In this document: positions 1-9,034 of the stretch, piece after piece
How the letters are laid out: each line of letters opens with the position of its first letter
Position numbering within the stretch: position 1 is the first letter of the stretch
Source: Stieleria varia
GTDB taxonomy: Bacteria > Planctomycetota > Planctomycetia > Pirellulales > Pirellulaceae
Assembly: GCF_038443385.1 (NCBI RefSeq)
Contig: NZ_CP151726.1
Span: forward strand, 6,882,001 to 6,946,000
Direction of reading: 5' to 3'
Length of the DNA: 64,000 bases
The notes under the pieces: generated by a model
Told to the model about the DNA's origin: nothing
Database searches by the model: none
What the model saw: only the letters and a program-made list of their open reading frames with translations
Program-made: the position numbers and the translations under genes

Positions 1-2
1 AA

Positions 3-1295
3 GACGGCCGCAAGATCGACTTGGTCGGAGTCGCGGAGGTCTACCAGACTCAACGTGACATGGTCGCTGACTACATCCGCGACAAAACCGGCACGGACCC
101 TGGACGTTTCGTGGACTATCGCGACATGATCGAGAAACAAAACCTCGACGCCGTTTGCATCGCAACCCCCGACCACTGGCACCACAAACAAGTCATCGAT
201 TCGCTCGATGCCGGACTCCACGTCTACTGCGAAAAACCGATGACCAAAACGGTCGAGGAAGCGTTTGACATCGAGGACAAATGGCGTAAGACGGGCAAGG
301 TCATGCAAGTCGGTGTTCAATCGACGAGCCTCAAAGTCTGGGATGAAGTCCGAGCCCTGTTGCAAGACGGTAAACTCGGCAAGGTTCTCGGCTTCCAGAC
401 CGAGTACTTTCGCAACAGCGGCATCGGTCAATGGCGAAACTACAAACTCGTCAAAGACATGGCGCCCAGTACGATCGATTGGAATCGTTGGCTGGGAATC
501 GAAGAAGGGCTTGCGCCCGAAATGCCGTTTGACCGAGCGGTCTACAAACAGTGGCGTCGATTCTGGCCCTTCGGCAGCGGCATGTTCACCGACTTGTTCG
601 TGCACCGCACCACGGCAATGCTCAAAGCCACCGGCCTGCGGATCCCCGGTCGCGTCGTCGGTGCCGGCGGTATCTATCTCGAGTACGACGGACGCGACGT
701 TCCTGATGTCGCCACCGTTGTTGCTGACTTTCACGAAGGCGTCCAAGGCATAGTCACGGCGACGATGTGCAACGAAGAGTCACGCGTCAATCAACTGATC
801 CGTGGCCATTACGGCACGTTCACCTTCGGCAATGGCGAAAAATTTGATGGGTTTGATTTCACACCAGAACGCCGGCAAGTCACAGCAGAGGGTGACAAAG
901 AAAAACGCTCCTTTGAACCTGAACGCATCGCGACCGAAGCCGTTCCCAACACCACCAAAGCCCACTTCGCGAACTTCATCGACTCCTGCGAAGCCGGTGA
1001 CCCGATGATGTGCAACAACCCGCCAGACCTAGGCGCCGCCGCGATGGCCGTGGTCAACCTGGGTGCCCAGAGCTACCGCAAGGGACAAGTATTCTTTGTC
1101 GACCCCGAGTCCCGCGAGATCTCCAACACCGATCCCGGTTGGGCGGCCAAATGGGAGAAACTCTCCGCCGCGCGTGCGACGCCCAATCACATCCCTGGTT
1201 GGAAAGCAGGTGACTTTGGCAGCAAGCTCGACGAACCAGACTGGATGAAGAACGCCGGCCCTTGGGTCGACGGCAAAGATCCCGCCACGAGCTAG
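3..1295 (+). CDS. Gfo/Idh/MocA family oxidoreductase (5' truncated by window edge)
   Basis: NAD(P)-dependent sugar-type oxidoreductase. The reading frame is open from base 3 (DGRKIDLVGVAEVY), so the true start and the N-terminal dinucleotide-binding glycine motif lie upstream of the window. The visible part has the typical CIATPDHWHHKQVIDSLDAG segment and the family hallmark YCEKPMTKTVEEA with its conserved EKP lysine, followed by the C-terminal sheet domain. Planctomycetes carry many secreted paralogs, so the substrate cannot be named. The stop codon TAG (1293-1295) is part of a CTAG tetranucleotide that abuts repeat sequence. Family assignment is firm, the specific reaction is unknown. Confidence 0.9.
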   Translation, partial: DGRKIDLVGVAEVYQTQRDMVADYIRDKTGTDPGRFVDYRDMIEKQNLDAVCIATPDHWHHKQVIDSLDAGLHVYCEKPMTKTVEEAFDIEDKWRKTGKVMQVGVQSTSLKVWDEVRALLQDGKLGKVLGFQTEYFRNSGIGQWRNYKLVKDMAPSTIDWNRWLGIEEGLAPEMPFDRAVYKQWRRFWPFGSGMFTDLFVHRTTAMLKATGLRIPGRVVGAGGIYLEYDGRDVPDVATVVADFHEGVQGIVTATMCNEESRVNQLIRGHYGTFTFGNGEKFDGFDFTPERRQVTAEGDKEKRSFEPERIATEAVPNTTKAHFANFIDSCEAGDPMMCNNPPDLGAAAMAVVNLGAQSYRKGQVFFVDPESREISNTDPGWAAKWEKLSAARATPNHIPGWKAGDFGSKLDEPDWMKNAGPWVDGKDPATS

Positions 1296-1354
1296 ACGCG
1301 GATGATTCATGAGCCGCAGTGTGACAGCCCGGATATTGCATCAGCCGGAGTGCG
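1296..1354. repeat. Decayed CTAG-flanked element ends downstream of the oxidoreductase
   Basis: The CTAG containing the stop codon is followed by GCGGATGATTCATGAGCCGC, resembling the left end of the 175-bp element family, and then by CCCGGATATTGCAT at about 1328-1341. That second sequence equals the first 14 bases of the IS1380 terminal repeat seen at 20946. This looks like a remnant of one or two insertions. Confidence 0.5.
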
Positions 1355-1358
1355 CTAG

Positions 1359-1531
1359 AGAGCGTCCCGCTTAGAAAGTTGATCGCACCAGCCATTTTTC
1401 TCGTCTTTACTAGCACGACGCGCAAGCGAGTGAATCGTCTTTTTGTGCTTCGATTCACTCGCTTGCGCGTCGTGCTGGTATTTTGCTTGAAATTCAACGT
1501 GAAACCATGCGTTCTAAGCGGGACGCTCTCG
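1359..1531. repeat. CTAG-flanked palindromic element with long central hairpin
   Basis: The element is bounded by CTAG at 1355-1358 and 1532-1535. Its ends are inverted copies (AGAGCGTCCCGCTTAGAA on the left and its complement at the right). The centre (about 1410-1478) is a near-perfect stem of about 28 bp per arm carrying CACGACGCGCAAGCGAGTG, with a short T-rich loop. No coding capacity is evident. It resembles a non-autonomous MITE-type element. Confidence 0.75.
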
Positions 1532-1535
1532 CTAG

Positions 1536-1640
1536 CACCCGGTTCTCGCATTTTGCCGGGTGAACCGGACGCTATCGCGTGGCGGCTGATCAGGGCAGAC
1601 CGTTTGCGTGCCAACCCATGTCAGCCGTTTCGTGCAAACG
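1536..1640. repeat. Partial copy of the 175-bp palindromic element
   Basis: It contains GAACCGGACGCTATCGCGTG, GCGGCTGAT and CAGCCGTTTCGTGCAAACG in the same order as the full 175-bp copy at 20624, but the left arm and right terminus are missing or diverged. It ends just before the stop codon of the pyrK-like gene, which is read from the other strand. Confidence 0.65.
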
Positions 1641-1645
1641 ATCCA

Positions 1646-2512
1646 TCACCAAACGATTTCGTCTGCGTTGAAGATCGGTCCTTCGACGCACGTGCGTTTG
1701 TAGTCCCATTGCTCGGGGCCGTCCTGACGCACTTTGGCGACACAGGAGAAACAAATCCCGATGCCGCATGCCATCGGCGTTTCCATCGAGACCTGGCAGT
1801 CAACGCCAGCGGACAAACAAGCTTGAGCGACCTTTTCCATCATGATCTCAGGGCCGCAGGTCACCACGCGGATCGTTTCACCTGGGCGAGCTTCGCCCAA
1901 TCGCTTGGCCAGGACGTCGGGCACACGAGCCTGCATGCCGACCGAACCGTCATCGGTGCACAGCGTGATGTCAAACCCGGCACTGCGAAAGTCATCGACT
2001 CCGGCAAGCAACTCACCGGTTCGCGCACCGTAAATCAGCTCCACCCGTTTGGCCCAAGCATTCTCGCGTCCGAACGATTGCTCCCCGAGTGCTTCGCGAC
2101 CAAGCACCAGCATGGGTGTTTGACCGATTCCACCGGCGGCCATGATCAAGGTGTCGCAGGGGCGATTGGAAAAACCGTTTCCCAGCGGCCCCCACAATGT
2201 GACTTTGGTGCCGAGCGCACTTTCCGCACATGCGGTGGTGAAGGTGCCCTTTTTGAGATAGACCAAGTCGATGGCTGAGGGTCCATCGTCATCGTGAATC
2301 ACATCGTATACCGCCAAGGCACGACCGATCAGCGGTGAATCGACACCACTGAGTCGAATCATCACGAATTGACCGGGGATCACTCGCGCGGCGAGCGGGG
2401 CGTTGGCGACTCGCAGTCGATAAGTAGATCGAGCGACGAGTTCGTGCTCCAGAATCGGCGACTCTGCTTGGATCAAATCGTCGGCGTAGTATTCGGCGTG
2501 CAGCTTGGACAT
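1646..2512 (-). CDS. pyrK: Dihydroorotate dehydrogenase electron transfer subunit (PyrK-like)
   Basis: Iron-sulfur flavoprotein of the ferredoxin-NADP reductase superfamily that in known cases passes electrons from dihydroorotate dehydrogenase to NAD. The order of parts fits: FAD-binding barrel with PGQFVMIRL and a nearby IGRALAVYD segment, NAD-binding region with LIMAAGGIGQTPML, and a C-terminal [2Fe-2S] cysteine cluster MACGIGICFSC plus a later Cys in KRTCVEGPIF. The ATG at 2512 is preferred over an upstream TTG at 2539 because the conserved protein begins near MSKLHAEYYADDL; neither has a clear ribosome binding site. The gene follows the pseudouridine synthase gene by 48 bp on the same strand. 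No pyrD partner is visible here. Confidence 0.85.
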   Translation of the reverse strand: MSKLHAEYYADDLIQAESPILEHELVARSTYRLRVANAPLAARVIPGQFVMIRLSGVDSPLIGRALAVYDVIHDDDGPSAIDLVYLKKGTFTTACAESALGTKVTLWGPLGNGFSNRPCDTLIMAAGGIGQTPMLVLGREALGEQSFGRENAWAKRVELIYGARTGELLAGVDDFRSAGFDITLCTDDGSVGMQARVPDVLAKRLGEARPGETIRVVTCGPEIMMEKVAQACLSAGVDCQVSMETPMACGIGICFSCVAKVRQDGPEQWDYKRTCVEGPIFNADEIVW

Positions 2513-2560
2513 GAGTGCAATGGATGATTGAATCGTCAAGTGGTCGTGTGGTTCGGCCCG

Positions 2561-3958
2561 CTAACCTCGTTTGCGTCCCGGTTTCTTCTTGCCTCGCTGA
2601 GCTGCCGGCGCGTCACCGCGGGAGGAACGTCCACCGGTAGATTTCGAGCGACCGAATCCGCTGGGTTTGTTACTGGGTTTGCCGCTGGGTTTGCCACCCG
2701 CTTTCTTCGTCGATCGAGTTCGAGACGCACCGCCTTTCTTGGCTCCGCGTGTCTTGGGACCACCAGAGCCCGTCGTGCGATTGGATCGAGCGACAGATTT
2801 TCGACGCGATGTCTTGGGACGATCCGTTGATTCAACCGAGTCACCTTCGCCGCCGATGACCGACCCGCGGGTCTTGGCCTCGGTCGGCAGAAACTCGCTG
2901 GCGGAATCCGACTCCAATCGGCGTCCCCCTTTTCCGGCTCCCTTTCGTGGGCCTTTGTTGAATCCTTTACTGGTTCCTTTGCCGAATCCTTTACTGTCGT
3001 TTCCGGACGATCTGGCTGACGCCGAGCCGTAAGCTTTGCCCGCCTTCTTTTTGGTGCTTCGTTTCTTTCCGCCGCGATCTTTCTCTGCTTGCTCGGCTTC
3101 GGCCAACGCTTCCGCTTTGCTGCGTTGGACAGCCAAGTGCAGTTTTTGAACTTCGTCACGTCCTAGCAGACGATGCGCACCCGGAGGCAAATCGCCCAAA
3201 CGCAGTGGTCCGATGGCGATTCGAGTCAGCGATTGAACCTTGTGGCCCAAGCGAGCCAAGATCCGCCGGATTTCGCGATTCTTTCCTTCGCGGAGAACGA
3301 TCTCCATCTCCGTGGCCCGGGCGCGTGACTTGAGTACCTTTGCACCTTCGACTTGCACAAATCCGTCGGAGATGTACATCCCTTGGCGCATCGTCCGCAT
3401 CGTCTCGTTCTCGACTTTGCCCGCCACCGTAACGCGATAGACCTTTCGGACACCGTACTTGGGATGCGTCAGTTGCTGCGCAAGTTCACCGTCGTTGGTC
3501 AGCAGCATCAGCCCTGTGCTGCTACGGTCCAGTCGTCCCACGGGAAAGACGCGTTCGCTCTTGGGGACCAAGTCAACCACGCGAGGTCGGCCTTGCGGAT
3601 CGCGGTTGGTGCTCAAGACGCCGTCGGGTTTATTGACCGCGTAGTACACCAGCTTTTGTTTACGCAGCAGCACGCCATCGACGTGCACCTTTTGCGTCTC
3701 AGGGTCAACGGTCGTCCCCATTTGAGTGACGACAGCGCCGTCGATGTCGACGCGCCCCTCTTCGATCAACTCCTCACACTGGCGTCGGCTGCCGTAGCCG
3801 GCAGATGCCAGCAGTCGTTGCAGACGCAGCGGACCGCTCTGTTTTGCTGCCGCTGCATGGGTGGCTTTCGCAGCGGCGGCTTTGCGTCGGTTGGGGGCTG
3901 CTGGACGGTTTTGATCGGGACGGTTTTGAGGGTCAGGAGCCGATGAATCGCGGGGCAT
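2561..3958 (-). CDS. RsuA/RluB-family pseudouridine synthase with long basic tail
   Basis: RNA pseudouridine synthase. An S4 RNA-binding domain (residues about 45-100, beginning LRLQRLLASAGYGSRRQCEE) is followed by the catalytic domain with GRLDRSSTGLMLLTNDGELA, which contains the catalytic Asp of the family, and by the conserved REGKNREIRRI segment. The catalytic part ends near residue 275; the remaining ~190 residues are a low-complexity tail rich in Lys, Arg, Gly and Ser (GKGTSKGFNKG, KPSGKPSNKPSG). RluB-type proteins often have basic tails, but this one is as long as many whole family members. Likely target 23S or 16S rRNA. The ATG at 3958 fits the disordered N-terminus. Confidence 0.88.
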   Translation of the reverse strand: MPRDSSAPDPQNRPDQNRPAAPNRRKAAAAKATHAAAAKQSGPLRLQRLLASAGYGSRRQCEELIEEGRVDIDGAVVTQMGTTVDPETQKVHVDGVLLRKQKLVYYAVNKPDGVLSTNRDPQGRPRVVDLVPKSERVFPVGRLDRSSTGLMLLTNDGELAQQLTHPKYGVRKVYRVTVAGKVENETMRTMRQGMYISDGFVQVEGAKVLKSRARATEMEIVLREGKNREIRRILARLGHKVQSLTRIAIGPLRLGDLPPGAHRLLGRDEVQKLHLAVQRSKAEALAEAEQAEKDRGGKKRSTKKKAGKAYGSASARSSGNDSKGFGKGTSKGFNKGPRKGAGKGGRRLESDSASEFLPTEAKTRGSVIGGEGDSVESTDRPKTSRRKSVARSNRTTGSGGPKTRGAKKGGASRTRSTKKAGGKPSGKPSNKPSGFGRSKSTGGRSSRGDAPAAQRGKKKPGRKRG

Positions 3959-4129
3959 GGGGAAATAGTAGGGTGGCTAGCATCGCAGGCGGAAGATCGT
4001 CGCCGAGCGATGCCCCGGCAGGCGGATTGAAGGCACAGATCGCCTTGATCCACCAGCCTACCAAATCTGGGGCGTTTTGTGATGGGCTGATTTTGGCAAA
4101 GAATTGGCCTCGTCGCTCACAGATTGCCC

Positions 4130-4224
4130 AGGCGCGGATTATTCATGCGGATGATTGATTTTAGCGCAAACAGATTCTTGACAATGAGTTGTGACATCGT
4201 CGGGTTATGAATCATCCGGGCTAG
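4130..4224. repeat. Decayed CTAG-ended palindromic element
   Basis: CGCGGATTATTCATGCGG on the left and ATGAATCATCCGGG followed by CTAG (4221-4224) on the right are inverted relatives of the 175-bp element ends. The interior is short and unlike the full copies. The right CTAG supplies the stop codon of the metallohydrolase gene read on the minus strand. Confidence 0.55.
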
Positions 4225-6611
4225 TTTACAGTTTCTGACAAAATCTGTTGATACAGCTTTTCTGCCCGATCATAGGCAGCCTTGGCATCGTCGCGTTCGG
4301 AATCGCGAATCATCGGTTGCTTGGACTGCCAGCAGGTCTTCACAGCGTCGATGCACCACTGGGCACTGCTGCGACTGGCGCGAATGGGTTTGTCACCGAC
4401 GTGCACAAAAATGGGATTGGTGTGAACCGACGGCAAGATCCGAACGGCGACCCAAGACGACTGGGTGATCTCCACCGGGATTTCCATCGATTGCAAGTCA
4501 CCATCGGCGACCAAGGCTTTCGTGGCCACGACGTTGCCGTTGACGATGACCTGCACTGGTACTGTGCGCGTGTCACCGATCCGGCATCGCTCGATATGCC
4601 AATAGGGCTTCTCGTCCAAACGCAGCTTGGCGATTCGGTTGGTTTGGTCGGTGGGCGTTTCTTGCAAAAGTGCAGCGGCGTCGAATCGAACCGTCACGGT
4701 CTTGGGCTCGAGTAGATCCAAACGGCTTGCAGGCGCATCCGCCGTCTGCTTTTGTCCGACACCGAAATCATCTACGGAGAAATCGATGATGTGGCTCAAT
4801 CCGTCACCGCAATAGCTGCGTCCATCGCAAAGTCCCGCGATCCAGTTTTCATAGTTGAGCGGTTGGTCCTCGGGTAACTGAACGTACACGCGTCCCAGCC
4901 CCACGCGATCGCCGTAGATGCATGGAAAATCGGTCTCACCGCTGATGCGACTGGTCATCCCACAGTTGAGCGTGTGATACCAGATATTCAGTTCCCAGAT
5001 CGCGGGCGTATCGACCGCCGAAATGAAATCACAAACGCCTTCTGTTGTGGCGACGATGTACTCGTTCGCTCCGATCCCGTCAAACTTTGGCATCGCCAGA
5101 TCGGGCAACTCATTGGCCGCCGTGCCCGCCCAATCATTGGGAGCGCCGCCCCACGGTCGGTCCACCCAGTGTCTGGAACCGTCCGGCATGCGATCGGGCA
5201 GTGCCAGTCCCCAACCGCTGTGACTGTAGCCCACGACACCGCCCTGCTGTTTGCCCCAACGCAGAACCGGCAGTGTCCAACTGGGCCATTGCTCGATGAC
5301 CTTGGTCCCCGGATAGTCGTCTTCGGACAAGTTCAGCAGACACAGGTGCCCGGCATGAGAACTAGGGAAGCCGCTGACCTCGACGTCGTATCGCATCAGA
5401 TGGCGATCGGTCGACAGCTCGGACGTCTGACCGTTAAAAAATTCTTTCTGTGTGTACCAGCACGGTCCCCAACTGAGAACACAGCCGACGTTCACGTCTT
5501 CGCCGAGCAAGTGTCGCATCATGTCTGCCGGGCCGACACCCTCGGTGGGGCTGTCGTAATGAGCGCATCCGGCGGCGTGCACATGATGGTCACCAGAGAA
5601 CCAATTACGTTTGGCAACATGAATCCAGCGTTCCAGTTGGAACACTTCCTCGTGCCGGGCTTCTTCTGGCACGACAATCCTTCGTTGCAACACGCGATAC
5701 TCGGGACCGCGTGTCACCGAAACATCGTAGGATCCCGGCGGCAGCCAAAGGTGTTCGCCGTCACTACGGTAGACTTGCTGATGAAAAAAGAAATCTGGTG
5801 CCAAACGCCGCGACGGGTTGGGATACACGCGACCTTGTTCATCACGAACGACAAAGGATGCGGTGGTGGGGCGTCCGTCAATATCCTTGACCCGCAGGAT
5901 CACTTGAGTGGCAGGCAGGCAATCGAACAAGATCGCCGCGGCTGAGCGAAACCCGATGTCCTGGGTTCCTTGCCCGATATGAAACGAAAGACTGGCTTCG
6001 CGTTTTCCCGCGTCTCGGCTGTTGAGCAAGACGACGCGATACTCCAACTCCAAACCACTGAGTCGGGGTTTCATCGGTGGACGATTGAGCAGAGAAACAT
6101 CCAGCCAGCGATCGTCCACTTCGCGTGGCTCCACCAAACGTTCGTCGCTGCCGGGACGCTGCCGGGCACCCTTGCCCTTCAAATAGACCGGCGCAGCATT
6201 GGGGCTTTCCACGACAAGCTCTGGATTGATCCCCGCTTGGTTGTGGATCTTGACCAAGAACGCCCGCCAGTCCTGCTGCATCAACTGCTTCTCGACGGGG
6301 CCCTCGGCCACTTTCACTCGACTCTCGGCGTTGATCGTGATCTCGGCCAAACAAAGCGGATCGAGTGCTCGTTGGATTGCGATCACCGCGTCCACGTCCC
6401 GCTCCATCTGGCCGGCTGTCCGAATGGACTCCACCACATTGGCGGGCAACGGTGAACCCGAAAACTGCATCGTTTCGATCAAACGATTCGTTGCGGCGAG
6501 CAACGGCTGCTTGGCCACTGTGGTGACCAGTTCCAGATGATCTGCGTGACCCTGACGCGTAGAAACGGCGCACATCACGACGGCGACGAGCAGTGCAATG
6601 GTTCGGTTCAT
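4221..6611 (-). CDS. Exported CehA/McbA-type PHP-fold metallohydrolase
   Basis: 796-residue protein with a signal peptide (MNRTIALLVAVVMCAVSTRQGHA). The middle holds the PHP-type metal motif GDHHVHAAGCAHY, followed by conserved His/Asp regions (YSHSGWGLALP, GETDFPCIYGDR) as in CehA/McbA-family hydrolases, which use divalent metals; the substrate cannot be told. The frame stays open upstream to 7007, but those residues are out-of-frame sequence of the neighbouring gene. The ATG at 6611 is chosen because it starts the signal peptide and has AGGA seven bases upstream, supplied by the last 15-bp repeat unit. The stop TAG lies in a CTAG next to a repeat. It probably forms an operon with the gene ending at 6674. 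Confidence 0.8.
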   Translation of the reverse strand: MNRTIALLVAVVMCAVSTRQGHADHLELVTTVAKQPLLAATNRLIETMQFSGSPLPANVVESIRTAGQMERDVDAVIAIQRALDPLCLAEITINAESRVKVAEGPVEKQLMQQDWRAFLVKIHNQAGINPELVVESPNAAPVYLKGKGARQRPGSDERLVEPREVDDRWLDVSLLNRPPMKPRLSGLELEYRVVLLNSRDAGKREASLSFHIGQGTQDIGFRSAAAILFDCLPATQVILRVKDIDGRPTTASFVVRDEQGRVYPNPSRRLAPDFFFHQQVYRSDGEHLWLPPGSYDVSVTRGPEYRVLQRRIVVPEEARHEEVFQLERWIHVAKRNWFSGDHHVHAAGCAHYDSPTEGVGPADMMRHLLGEDVNVGCVLSWGPCWYTQKEFFNGQTSELSTDRHLMRYDVEVSGFPSSHAGHLCLLNLSEDDYPGTKVIEQWPSWTLPVLRWGKQQGGVVGYSHSGWGLALPDRMPDGSRHWVDRPWGGAPNDWAGTAANELPDLAMPKFDGIGANEYIVATTEGVCDFISAVDTPAIWELNIWYHTLNCGMTSRISGETDFPCIYGDRVGLGRVYVQLPEDQPLNYENWIAGLCDGRSYCGDGLSHIIDFSVDDFGVGQKQTADAPASRLDLLEPKTVTVRFDAAALLQETPTDQTNRIAKLRLDEKPYWHIERCRIGDTRTVPVQVIVNGNVVATKALVADGDLQSMEIPVEITQSSWVAVRILPSVHTNPIFVHVGDKPIRASRSSAQWCIDAVKTCWQSKQPMIRDSERDDAKAAYDRAEKLYQQILSETVN

Positions 6612-6614
6612 GGC

Positions 6615-6677
6615 TTTGTCCTGAGCTACTTTGTCCTGAGCTACTTTGTCCTGAGCTACTACTTGGTCCTGAGCTAC
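6615..6677 (-). repeat. Four 15-bp tandem repeats in an intercistronic gap
   Basis: Read on the minus strand the unit is GTAGCTCAGGACAAA. Copies lie at 6663-6677 (slightly diverged), 6645-6659, 6630-6644 and 6615-6629, with a 3-bp insertion after the first. The first copy contains the TAG stop of the upstream gene (6674-6676); the last provides an AGGA Shine-Dalgarno-like core for the downstream ATG at 6611. Each unit therefore repeats a stop codon and an SD-like sequence. Confidence 0.9.
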
Positions 6678-7546
6678 TTTCCGAACGTACTTTGAATCAG
6701 CACAAGCATCTTGCCTTCGTTGTCGGTCGGATCCAGATCGTACATTCGCAGGAACAATTGACCGGACTTGTCGGCGGTGAACTCGGTGTTGTTCTCGACC
6801 ACGAATGGTTTCTCCTTTTCCAAATCGCCCGGTGATGTCGCGATCACGCCGATCAAGGTTCCAAACTTGATTCGACCATCGCGTGGGCGGGCTTCCTCGG
6901 GCACGACGACGCCTTCGGGACCGGTCTGCAAAACAACCTTCCAAACCCCTTTGACTTCCACGTGTACCGGCATGCCTTGCTGCAACGTTGCTCCGGAGTC
7001 CTGCCATCCCTGATCGGCGAGTACCTCCGTCAGCTTTCGGTCCTTCATCAGTTGCGACCGCAGAATGCGTTCCAAGCCGAGTTCGGCCGGCTGATACTTG
7101 GGCACCAATCGGACCATCGCCTCGTAGACTTCGCGGGCACGCTCAAGCTCTTTCTTGCGTTCGTACTCGCCGGCGAGCTTCTCCGCTTTGGTAATGAACT
7201 CCTTGTGAAGTGATAGCAATTGTGGGTCGGCCGGCAATTGAGGCTGATTCTCTGCCACCGTTTTCATTTGTTGCTGAATTCGCTTTTGCATCTCCTGTTG
7301 CTGTCGCTGCAATCGTTTCTCGATGGTGTTCTGAGCCTCGGCGGTGGACGGGAGCAGAGCCCACGCAGTCCAAAGAAGCACGGCGAATGACAAGGATGGA
7401 AGAGTTGATGGTTTGCTGGTCACGACGAGGTCCGCAGGTTCGGAGGGGATTGAAGCGGGCGGGGATTGCAGTGGGCGGGGATTGAAGTGCTGCTGCCCGA
7501 GCAGCATCAAGCCTTTGACGGGCACGCAATAGTTTATTCGAATCAC
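6674..7546 (-). CDS. Exported protein with coiled-coil/TPR-like region and C-terminal beta domain
   Basis: A hydrophobic stretch ending LLPSTAEA (residues about 50-70) looks like a signal peptide, so the true start may be internal to this 290-residue frame. A Gln-rich coiled coil follows (KRLQRQQQEMQKRIQQQMK), then a helical repeat-like segment (ERARVYEAMVRLVPKYQPAE type). The C-terminal ~100 residues, with FVVENNTEFTADKSGQLFLR, resemble the LecA/PA-IL-like beta-sandwich common in planctomycete exported proteins; this is suggestive, not certain. It lies 62 bp upstream of the metallohydrolase on the same strand, and the pair is probably cotranscribed. Function unknown. Confidence 0.65.
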   Translation of the reverse strand: MIRINYCVPVKGLMLLGQQHFNPRPLQSPPASIPSEPADLVVTSKPSTLPSLSFAVLLWTAWALLPSTAEAQNTIEKRLQRQQQEMQKRIQQQMKTVAENQPQLPADPQLLSLHKEFITKAEKLAGEYERKKELERAREVYEAMVRLVPKYQPAELGLERILRSQLMKDRKLTEVLADQGWQDSGATLQQGMPVHVEVKGVWKVVLQTGPEGVVVPEEARPRDGRIKFGTLIGVIATSPGDLEKEKPFVVENNTEFTADKSGQLFLRMYDLDPTDNEGKMLVLIQSTFGK

Positions 7547-8215
7547 TGATCATCGAGCTCGGTCGCCAAAGCTCACCAAGTGGGAACGGTGTCGTTCCCC
7601 ATGATGTCTCAAAATGATTCGCAGAAATCGCACATTTTTGGAAAACTGGCGGTTAATCGTCAAACTGGAGTCGGTATCCTGTGCCAATCCACCGCAGTGA
7701 TGACTTCATCACCGAGTGAAGGGTCGACGCCTGTGGAAGGATGAGGGGCGAAAATCCCCCTGCATCTACATCGAGGAGCTTGGTTGCGACGGTAATTGCT
7801 CAACTATGTGCGATGACGGGCGATCGGAAACGCGGTCGATCAAACGTCCAGAGGGGCAGTGGACTAGTAGATTGATCTGTTTCCGACGCTCAGAACTGTA
7901 GAACGGAGCCGATGGATAGCTGCGGGGATGACATTTTGCTCCTGCAGGAAATTCTGATACGCTGATTTCTAAGATCAGAGTGGCTCGTCAGGCGTTGATT
8001 GTATGGCAAGCTGTTCAGCACATCGGTGACTTGACTGTAGCAGATTGACCGTAACAGATTGACTGCAGCGAAGGCATGCACTTTGACGCGACATCACCCG
8101 CACCTCCGTGTACCAGGGTGTGCTACACGAGCTGGTTGTTAGCGGATTTGCATTGGCTGTTTATTACTTCCTCACACTCCTTGGTGGCAGACACTTGGCA
8201 ACAAACTATCTTTCC
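7547..8215. other. Intergenic region, no recognised gene
   Basis: Divergent intergenic space between the minus-strand metallohydrolase pair and msrB. Only short unconvincing frames are present. The msrB reading frame is open from 8108, but residues before the ATG at 8216 do not look like part of the lipoprotein. Promoters for both directions are expected here; I cannot place them. Confidence 0.5.
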
Positions 8216-8989
8216 ATGGACTCCATGAGAATCAGCGTCGTGAGTGTCTCTCGGTCCACTCGCTCCTCTGTATCGATGCTCGGTCTGCTGGTGATCGCGT
8301 TGAGTATCGGGTGCGACGAGACATCCACTCAGGTCATTGACGCACAGGATCCGACACAGGCATCAGCAACCGAGGCATCAGCAACCGAAACCGCAGCGTC
8401 CCAGACGCACGAGTCGAATTCGATCGCGGCCCCCACAACGGGAGCCGCGGCCTCGGATCTCGAAACCACAGACAGCACACCGCAGGCGGAAACCAACATC
8501 AAAGATCCGATCATGAGTGAAAAACAAGACGCCATCCAAGAATCGGGCGGCGAAGGAATCACCGATACCGGCGCAGGTCAATCAAGAGTGGTTGGCGAGT
8601 ACAACATCCTGAATCCTGATGAGGCCTACGTGATTCTGAGGAAAGGTACCGAGCCGAGATCTCTGGGCGGGTACACGATGACCAAGGATCCGGGGACGTA
8701 CATTTGCCGACAATGTAATGCACAATTGTACCGGTCAGACGATAAGTTCGAGAGCCATTGTGGATGGCCGAGTTTTGATGATGAGATCAAAGGAGCCGTC
8801 AAACGTGTGCCTGATGCCGATGGCGAACGCACCGAGATCGTTTGCGCGAATTGCAAGGGGCACCTCGGGCATGTTTTCGAAGGCGAGCGGATGACCGAGA
8901 AAAACACGCGTCACTGCGTCAATTCGATCTCGATGAAATTCGTTCCCAAAGGTGAGCCGCTACCTGATAAGATCGTCCAGAAAGACTAA
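8216..8989 (+). CDS. msrB: Peptide-methionine (R)-S-oxide reductase, lipoprotein form
   Basis: Reduces methionine-R-sulfoxide in proteins. An N-terminal lipoprotein signal (LLVIALSIGC, lipobox Cys near residue 33) suggests attachment to a membrane on the extracytoplasmic side. A Thr/Ser/Ala-rich linker of about 100 residues follows, including a 15-bp tandem duplication (8360-8389). The MsrB domain has two CxxC zinc motifs (CRQC, CANC), HCGWPSF and the catalytic RHCVNS cysteine. The ATG at 8216 begins the lipoprotein signal and is preferred over an upstream frame extension to 8108. No msrA partner is seen. Confidence 0.9.
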   Translation: MDSMRISVVSVSRSTRSSVSMLGLLVIALSIGCDETSTQVIDAQDPTQASATEASATETAASQTHESNSIAAPTTGAAASDLETTDSTPQAETNIKDPIMSEKQDAIQESGGEGITDTGAGQSRVVGEYNILNPDEAYVILRKGTEPRSLGGYTMTKDPGTYICRQCNAQLYRSDDKFESHCGWPSFDDEIKGAVKRVPDADGERTEIVCANCKGHLGHVFEGERMTEKNTRHCVNSISMKFVPKGEPLPDKIVQKD

Positions 8990-9034
8990 GATCGGGGCTT
9001 GTAATTTCACCCTTCTTCGCCACGGGTGCATCGC

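Noticed and set aside
1379-2278. 299-codon plus-strand frame over a hairpin repeat and the pyrK-like gene
   Set aside because: The frame begins in a palindromic element and continues antisense to a clear iron-sulfur flavoprotein.
6612-7007. N-terminal extension of the metallohydrolase by 132 residues
   Set aside because: The extension is out-of-frame sequence of the upstream gene plus the 15-bp repeats; a signal peptide starts at the ATG at 6611.
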